Below are positions 59,581-64,000 of a stretch of 64,000 nt of DNA, piece by piece (positions within the stretch are counted from its first letter, which is position 1; every line of letters starts with the position of its first letter). The stretch is taken from the NCBI RefSeq assembly GCF_900249755.1, contig NZ_LT976854.1:1197322-1261321 (forward strand), written 5' to 3'. The notes beneath the pieces were generated by a model. That model saw only the letters and a program-made list of their open reading frames with translations. It made no database searches and was not told where the DNA came from. The stretch is from Cupriavidus taiwanensis (GTDB taxonomy: Bacteria; Pseudomonadota; Gammaproteobacteria; Burkholderiales; Burkholderiaceae). A program made the position numbers and the translations under genes.

Positions 59581-59952
59581 TCAGCGATCGGAGCCGGCGG
59601 GAGCCGGCGGCTGCGCGTTGGCGCCGGGCATGCGGCGCATGCCGGACTGGTCCAAGGATAGCGGCTCGGCCGGCGCGGCGCCAGTTGCCGCGAAGGCGTG
59701 CCGCGCGGCGGCCTGCCACGCCTTGCGGGCCTCGCGCATGCCGCGCAGGTTCATCGCGATCAGCGCCAGCTGCAGCACGATCAGCGCATGGGCATCGCCG
59801 TGCCAGCCCCATGCAATCCACAGCAGGTTGCTGGCCAGGAACACCCAGAAGCCGGCGCGCCGCCGCGCGATCGAACGCGAACCGACCAGCCAGGTCGCCA
59901 GTACCGTCACCACCATTGCCGGCCATTGCGCCGCCTCCAGCCACTGATCCAT
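59581..59952 (-). CDS. small membrane protein
   Basis: 123 residues with three hydrophobic segments: WPAMVVTVLATWLVGSRSIA, AGFWVFLASNLLWIAWGWHG, HALIVLQLALIAMNLRGMRE; a Pro/Ala tail follows. The pattern resembles half of a small transporter of the nicotinamide-riboside (PnuC) or PQ-loop kind, but the match is weak. Precedes the PA2169-type gene by 36 bases. Confidence 0.7.
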   Translation of the reverse strand: MDQWLEAAQWPAMVVTVLATWLVGSRSIARRRAGFWVFLASNLLWIAWGWHGDAHALIVLQLALIAMNLRGMREARKAWQAAARHAFAATGAAPAEPLSLDQSGMRRMPGANAQPPAPAGSDR

Positions 59953-60292
59953 GGGTCCCCTTTTTGATGGCTTGCCATCGTGCCGGCCATGGCACGCATG
60001 GGCTCACAGGGGCAAGAAACATACCGGGAAGGCACCTGCCTGCAACCGGCGCGCGGCCCTGCGCGTTATTTCCATCGGCGCGGCGGCCACCAGTAGTTTT
60101 TACAAGAGGTAGCCTAATCCGCACATGCCTTGCCGCGCCGTACGCCCTTGCGGCGCCTGGCCGAACCCGCCCGTTGCTGCGCGCGGGCGCGCTGGCACGC
60201 ACTTCGCATGGCAGAGCCATCCCGGCGGCTGGCCGCAAGGCGCCGCTCCGGGATTTTTGTTGCTCCGCCGGAGCGAAACACCGGGAGGACAT
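59953..60292. other. control region upstream of glgE
   Basis: 340 bases without a supportable gene. Contains ATTTCCATCGG (60068-60078) and TTTTTACAAGAGG (60097-60109), both of which also occur (as ATTTCCATCGG and TTACAAGAGG) before the DUF2188 gene at 52805-52843. The glgE ribosome site GGGAGG is at 60283-60288. An open frame from 60125 is in line with glgE but has poor coding look. Confidence 0.5.
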
Positions 60293-63200
60293 GTGCGGAT
60301 CTGCCAGATCGACCTGACCGGAACGCCCGAAGCCGATCAGCACGCGCTGCAGCGCGTGGCGGCGCTGGGGTTCGACCACGTATTGATCGGCGGCTGGCCG
60401 CACCTGCCTGAGGACGACACGCTCGCGGCGTGCGCCAGGCACGGCCTGGCCCCGCTGCTCGATATTTCGCTGGACCGCTATATGGCGGATGGCGCCGCCG
60501 GGACCGACGACCTTCCCGATGCCGCCTGGATCGATACCGCGGCACCCGCGTTCGCGCCGCACGAGACCGACAACCACATCCCCGGCACCCGCCTGCGCTG
60601 GCATGACCGGCATATCGCCGAAGCGCTGGTGCAATGGTGGGCGGCGCGGCTGCGCATGGCGTGGGCCGCCGGCGCGGCCGGCTTCTGCTGCCGCGCGCCG
60701 GCGCGCGTGCCCGGCAGGTGCTGGACCGCGCTGCTGGCCACCTTGCGCGGCGATGCGGTGCCGCAACAGGCGCGCGGCACGCCGCGCTTCCTGGCCTGGA
60801 CCCCGGGGCTCACGCCGGCGCAGGTGGAAGAACTGGTGCCCGCCGGCTTCGACGGCGCCTTCTGCTCGCTGCCGTGGTGGGACTACCGCAGCGCCTGGCT
60901 GACCGAGGAAATGGCGCGGCTGCGCCGCCTTGGCCGCGTGCTCGCTGCGCCGGCACTGGCGCCCGCGCGCCACGACGCGCTCAGCGCGCGGCGTGCCCTG
61001 TGGACGGCCGCGGCAATCGGCGACGGCATCCTGGTGCCGGCCGGATTCGAAACCGGCGGCACACAGGCGCGCGACCCGCTGGCGCCGGACGGCCACGCAC
61101 CTGACGGCGTGCCCTACGACATCACGCATGAAGTGCTCGAGGCCAATACCTGGCTGGCCGCGCGCGACCCGGCGCCCGCGCTGGCGGTGCGCCTGCTGAG
61201 CGGCCCCGACGCGCCGCTGACCGTTCTGGCGCGCCTGCCCGCCCCCGACGGCCATTGCAACGGGACCGATGCCGCGCCGCGCCGCGATGACCCGGCCGTG
61301 CCCGACGGCGGCCCGGCGCTGGCGGTGGTGCTCAATCCCGATCCGATGGAACCGGCCAGCCTCGGCGCCGACCGGGTGCTCAGCGCCATGCCGCATGCCA
61401 GCGCCCGCCTGGAACCGGCAGCGGGCGGCCCGGGCGGCACGCTCGACGGCACCAGCCGGCTCGACGCGCTGTCCAGCATCACGCTGGCGCCGGCGGATAT
61501 CCGCCTGTACGAAGTGCCGCCGGTGCCGCTGACCCGGCCCGGCATGCCGCGTGCCGACGCGACCGCGCCGCATGGCCACGAGACCCTCGCGGCGACCGGC
61601 CTGGGCAGCGTGGTGGCCGCCATGGAGGCGCCGCGCATCGCCATCGAACGGGTCGAACCCGCCTGCGACGCCGGCCGCTTCGCGGTGCGCCGCGTGGTCG
61701 GCGAACGCGTCGTCGTCAGCGCCGATATCTGGATGGATGGCCACGACAAGCTTGCCGCCGCGGTGCTGTGGCGCGCGCCGGGCGAGACCGACTGGCGCGA
61801 AACGCCGATGCAGCAAGGCGGCAATGACCGCTGGCAAGGCAGCTTCCCGCTCGTGGCGCTGGGCCGGCATGAATTCACGGTCGAGGCCTGGCGCGACACC
61901 TTCGCCAGCTGGCTCGACGAGATCGGCAAGAAGCGCGCGGCGGGGCTCGATGTCTCGCTCGAGACCGAGGAAGGCGCGCGGCTGGTGGCCGATGCGCTGC
62001 TGCGGCCCGGCGGCAATGGCAAACCCGGCAACGGCAAAGCGGGCAACGGCAGGAAGTCCGGCAAGAAGGACAGCCAGAACACCGCCGCCGACAGCGAACT
62101 GTCCGCCATCGTCGACGAGCTGACCGCCGCCGCCGGCGATGACGAACGGCGCCTGCAACTGCTGCTGTCCGAGCGCACCGCCGCGGCCATGCACGCGGTG
62201 ATGCAGACCCCCGCCGGTCGCCCGTTCGCGTCGCGCCATCCGGTGGCGATGCCGGTCGAGGCCGACCGGCTGGCCGCGCGCTTTGCCAGCTGGTATGAAC
62301 TCTTTCCGCGCTCGCAGAGCAACGACGCGCAGCGCCATGGCACCTTCGACGACGTTATCGCGCGCCTGCCCGCGATCCGCGCGATGGGCTTCGACGTGCT
62401 GTACTTCCCGCCGATCCACCCGATCGGGCGCACCCATCGCAAGGGCCGCAACAACAGCCTGCGCAGCGAGCCGGGCGACCCCGGCAGCCCCTATGCCATC
62501 GGCGGCACCGAAGGCGGCCACGATGCGCTGCATCCGGAGCTGGGCACGCTCGAGGATTTCAGCCGGCTGATCGACGCCGCCGCGGCGCACGGGCTGGAGC
62601 TGGCGCTGGACTTCGCGATCCAGTGCTCGCCCGACCATCCGTGGCTGAAGGACCACCCGGAGTGGTTCGCGCACCGGCCCGACGGCTCGCTGCGCTACGC
62701 CGAGAACCCGCCGAAGAAGTACGAGGACATCGTCAACGTCGACTTCTATGCCGCGCCGCCGGCCGGTGCCGCGCTGTGGCAGGCGCTGCGCGACGTGGTG
62801 ATGTTCTGGGCCGACCACGGCATCCGCATCTTCCGCGTCGACAACCCGCACACCAAGCCGCTGCCGTTCTGGGAATGGATGATCGCCGACGTGCGCGCGC
62901 GCCACCCCGACACCATCTTCCTGGCCGAGGCCTTCACCCGGCCGAAGATGATGGCGCGGCTGGCCAAGCTGGGCTTCAGCCAGTCGTACACCTACTTCAC
63001 CTGGCGCAACACCAAGTGGGAGCTGACCGAGTACCTGACCGAGCTGACGCAGGGCCCGCTGCGCGACTTCTTCCGCCCGCACTTCTTCGTCAACACGCCG
63101 GACATCAACCCCTACTTCCTGCATCACGGCGGCCGCCCCGCATTCCTGATCCGCGCGGCGCTGGCAACGCTGCTGTCCGGGCTGTGGGGCATGTACAGCG

Positions 63201-63736
63201 GCTTCGAGTTGTGCGAGAGCGCGCCCTTCGTGCTCGACGGCAAGGTGCGCGAGGAATACCTGGATTCCGAGAAATACCAGCTGCGCGTGCGCGACTGGCA
63301 GCAGCCGGGCAATATCGTCGCCGAGATCTCGCGGCTCAACGAGATCCGCGCCGGCCACCCCGCGCTGCAGAACCACCTGGGGCTGCGCTTCTACCATGCC
63401 GGCAGCGACGCGGTGCTGTGGTTCGCGCGCTTCGTGCCGGGCACCGATTACCTGTTCGGCGACGACGTGCTGCTGGCGGCGGTCAACCTGGATCCGCGCA
63501 CCGCGCACGATGCCGATATCGAAATCCCGCTGTGGGAATGGGGCCTGCCCGACCAGGCCGGCATCGCGGTGCAGGACCTGATGCGCGGCCAGCGCTTCGA
63601 GCTGCGCGGCAAGCACCAGCGCATCCGGCTCGACCCGGCGCAGCTGCCGTTCGCGGTCTGGCACGTGCAGCCGCTGGAACGTCCCGCCCCGCGCCCGCCT
63701 GCCGTGCCGGTTTCGACCGACCCGCACGGCGCCTGA
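60293..63736 (+). CDS. glgE: alpha-1,4-glucan:maltose-1-phosphate maltosyltransferase (GlgE) with long N-terminal extension
   Basis: 1147 residues from a GTG with GGGAGG five bases upstream. The GlgE core starts at about residue 448 (IAIERVEPACDAGRFAVRRV) and has Asp850 (RVDNPHTKP, nucleophile), Glu879 (FLAEAFTRP, acid) and Asp937 (TPDINP); their spacing matches Streptomyces GlgE. It extends alpha-1,4-glucan by maltose units from maltose-1-phosphate. Residues 1-447 resemble a degenerate barrel (ALGFDHVLIGGWPHLPEDDT, VVLNPDPMEPASLGADRVL) and are absent from actinobacterial GlgE. A GNGKPGNGKAGNG linker sits in the core. The next gene is treS, 21 bases on. Confidence 0.93.
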   Translation: MRICQIDLTGTPEADQHALQRVAALGFDHVLIGGWPHLPEDDTLAACARHGLAPLLDISLDRYMADGAAGTDDLPDAAWIDTAAPAFAPHETDNHIPGTRLRWHDRHIAEALVQWWAARLRMAWAAGAAGFCCRAPARVPGRCWTALLATLRGDAVPQQARGTPRFLAWTPGLTPAQVEELVPAGFDGAFCSLPWWDYRSAWLTEEMARLRRLGRVLAAPALAPARHDALSARRALWTAAAIGDGILVPAGFETGGTQARDPLAPDGHAPDGVPYDITHEVLEANTWLAARDPAPALAVRLLSGPDAPLTVLARLPAPDGHCNGTDAAPRRDDPAVPDGGPALAVVLNPDPMEPASLGADRVLSAMPHASARLEPAAGGPGGTLDGTSRLDALSSITLAPADIRLYEVPPVPLTRPGMPRADATAPHGHETLAATGLGSVVAAMEAPRIAIERVEPACDAGRFAVRRVVGERVVVSADIWMDGHDKLAAAVLWRAPGETDWRETPMQQGGNDRWQGSFPLVALGRHEFTVEAWRDTFASWLDEIGKKRAAGLDVSLETEEGARLVADALLRPGGNGKPGNGKAGNGRKSGKKDSQNTAADSELSAIVDELTAAAGDDERRLQLLLSERTAAAMHAVMQTPAGRPFASRHPVAMPVEADRLAARFASWYELFPRSQSNDAQRHGTFDDVIARLPAIRAMGFDVLYFPPIHPIGRTHRKGRNNSLRSEPGDPGSPYAIGGTEGGHDALHPELGTLEDFSRLIDAAAAHGLELALDFAIQCSPDHPWLKDHPEWFAHRPDGSLRYAENPPKKYEDIVNVDFYAAPPAGAALWQALRDVVMFWADHGIRIFRVDNPHTKPLPFWEWMIADVRARHPDTIFLAEAFTRPKMMARLAKLGFSQSYTYFTWRNTKWELTEYLTELTQGPLRDFFRPHFFVNTPDINPYFLHHGGRPAFLIRAALATLLSGLWGMYSGFELCESAPFVLDGKVREEYLDSEKYQLRVRDWQQPGNIVAEISRLNEIRAGHPALQNHLGLRFYHAGSDAVLWFARFVPGTDYLFGDDVLLAAVNLDPRTAHDADIEIPLWEWGLPDQAGIAVQDLMRGQRFELRGKHQRIRLDPAQLPFAVWHVQPLERPAPRPPAVPVSTDPHGA

Positions 63737-63757
63737 CCGGCATACGTGGAGACACGG

Positions 63758-64000
63758 ATGAAACGCCTTACCGAAACCGCCAGCGCCGCCCTGCTCAACG
63801 CCGATCCGCTCTGGTACAAGGATGCGGTCATCTACCAGCTGCACATCAAGTCCTTCTTCGACGCCAACGGCGATGGCGTGGGCGACTTCACCGGGCTGCT
63901 CGGCAAGCTCGACTACCTGGTCAACCTGGGCGTCGACACGGTCTGGCTGCTGCCGTTCTATCCGTCACCGCGCCGCGACGACGGCTATGACATCGCCGAC
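63758..64000 (+). CDS. treS: trehalose synthase (TreS), N-terminal part
   Basis: The first 81 residues; the gene runs past the window. NADPLWYKDAVIYQLHIKSF, FDANGDGVGDFTGLLGKLDY, LGVDTVWLLPFYPSPRRDDG are the start of the GH13_16 TreS domain. It interconverts trehalose and maltose; in this order of genes it is often fused to maltokinase, which would supply maltose-1-phosphate for GlgE. ATG at 63758 with GTGGAGACAC upstream. Starts 21 bases after glgE. Confidence 0.93.
   Translation, partial: MKRLTETASAALLNADPLWYKDAVIYQLHIKSFFDANGDGVGDFTGLLGKLDYLVNLGVDTVWLLPFYPSPRRDDGYDIAD

Noticed and set aside
59390..63844. A 1484-codon open frame on the minus strand opposite glgE
   Set aside because: Shadow frame: GC-rich codons in glgE leave the opposite strand free of stops; the translated protein is low-complexity His/Arg/Gly-rich, while the plus strand has a complete GlgE with catalytic residues.

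Overview
The window is high-GC DNA (G/C-ending codons dominate) with the gene content of a Burkholderiales beta-proteobacterium, most likely Cupriavidus or a close relative. The signs are four orphan Bug-type periplasmic binding proteins, many LysR/IclR/GntR/MarR regulators beside small catabolic operons, a GlgE-TreS glucan module with a long GlgE, and beta-proteobacterial small families such as DUF3079, DUF2783 and PA2169-like. The genus is inferred, not proven. Catabolic and regulatory genes dominate and no ribosomal, tRNA or core replication genes are visible. That would fit a second chromosome or megaplasmid, or an accessory part of the main chromosome.

Layout, left to right. 1-3.7 kb: end of an MFS (MHS-type) transporter coupled to an amidohydrolase, then a LysR regulator and a Bug protein. 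4-4.7 kb: two small proteins. 5-10.2 kb: a very large adenylate cyclase/STAND ATPase/TPR protein overlapping an HD phosphohydrolase, with a convergent patatin phospholipase. 10.3-14 kb: a two-subunit molybdenum hydroxylase (Ior type) divergent from a LysR regulator, then three copies of a REP-like palindrome. 14.3-23 kb: a branched-chain-type ABC transporter operon ending in an N-carbamoyl/allantoate-type amidohydrolase and an M81 (MlrC) peptidase. A GntR regulator is divergent, and a 28-bp perfect palindrome lies between. 23-27.4 kb: Bug, DUF1338 (2-oxoadipate dioxygenase/decarboxylase-like) and PLP aminotransferase operon with a divergent LysR, which looks like a 2-aminoadipate/lysine-type catabolic unit.

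27.4-38.3 kb: MarR/Bug/sulfatase-phosphonate monoester hydrolase; a baeRF-type host-attachment protein and a lipoprotein; a UTRA-type GntR regulator with two operators divergent from a GMC oxidoreductase-TauD dioxygenase-aldehyde dehydrogenase operon; and an AI-2E/PerM-type membrane protein. 38.4-44.8 kb: two small Cys-rich proteins, gabD, an FNR-type regulator in an operon with an orphan FlhD homologue and an unknown protein, and a double-PAS hybrid sensor kinase. 44.9-52.4 kb: Bug, two tandem IclR regulators, then an operon of a metallo-beta-lactamase-fold hydrolase, MhpA-like flavoprotein hydroxylase, DUF2783 protein and MFS transporter.

52.5-64 kb: a run of small, mostly stress-type genes (DUF2188, erythromycin-esterase family, Ala-Thr-Pro repeat protein, two BON proteins, flavodoxin-like reductase, CinA-like amidohydrolase, membrane proteins, PA2169-like four-helix protein). 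It leads into glgE and the start of treS, which convert trehalose through maltose/maltose-1-phosphate to alpha-glucan. The trehalose link and the nature of the neighbours suggest osmotic or desiccation stress, but this is inference. Both window edges cut genes (MFS at the left, treS at the right).
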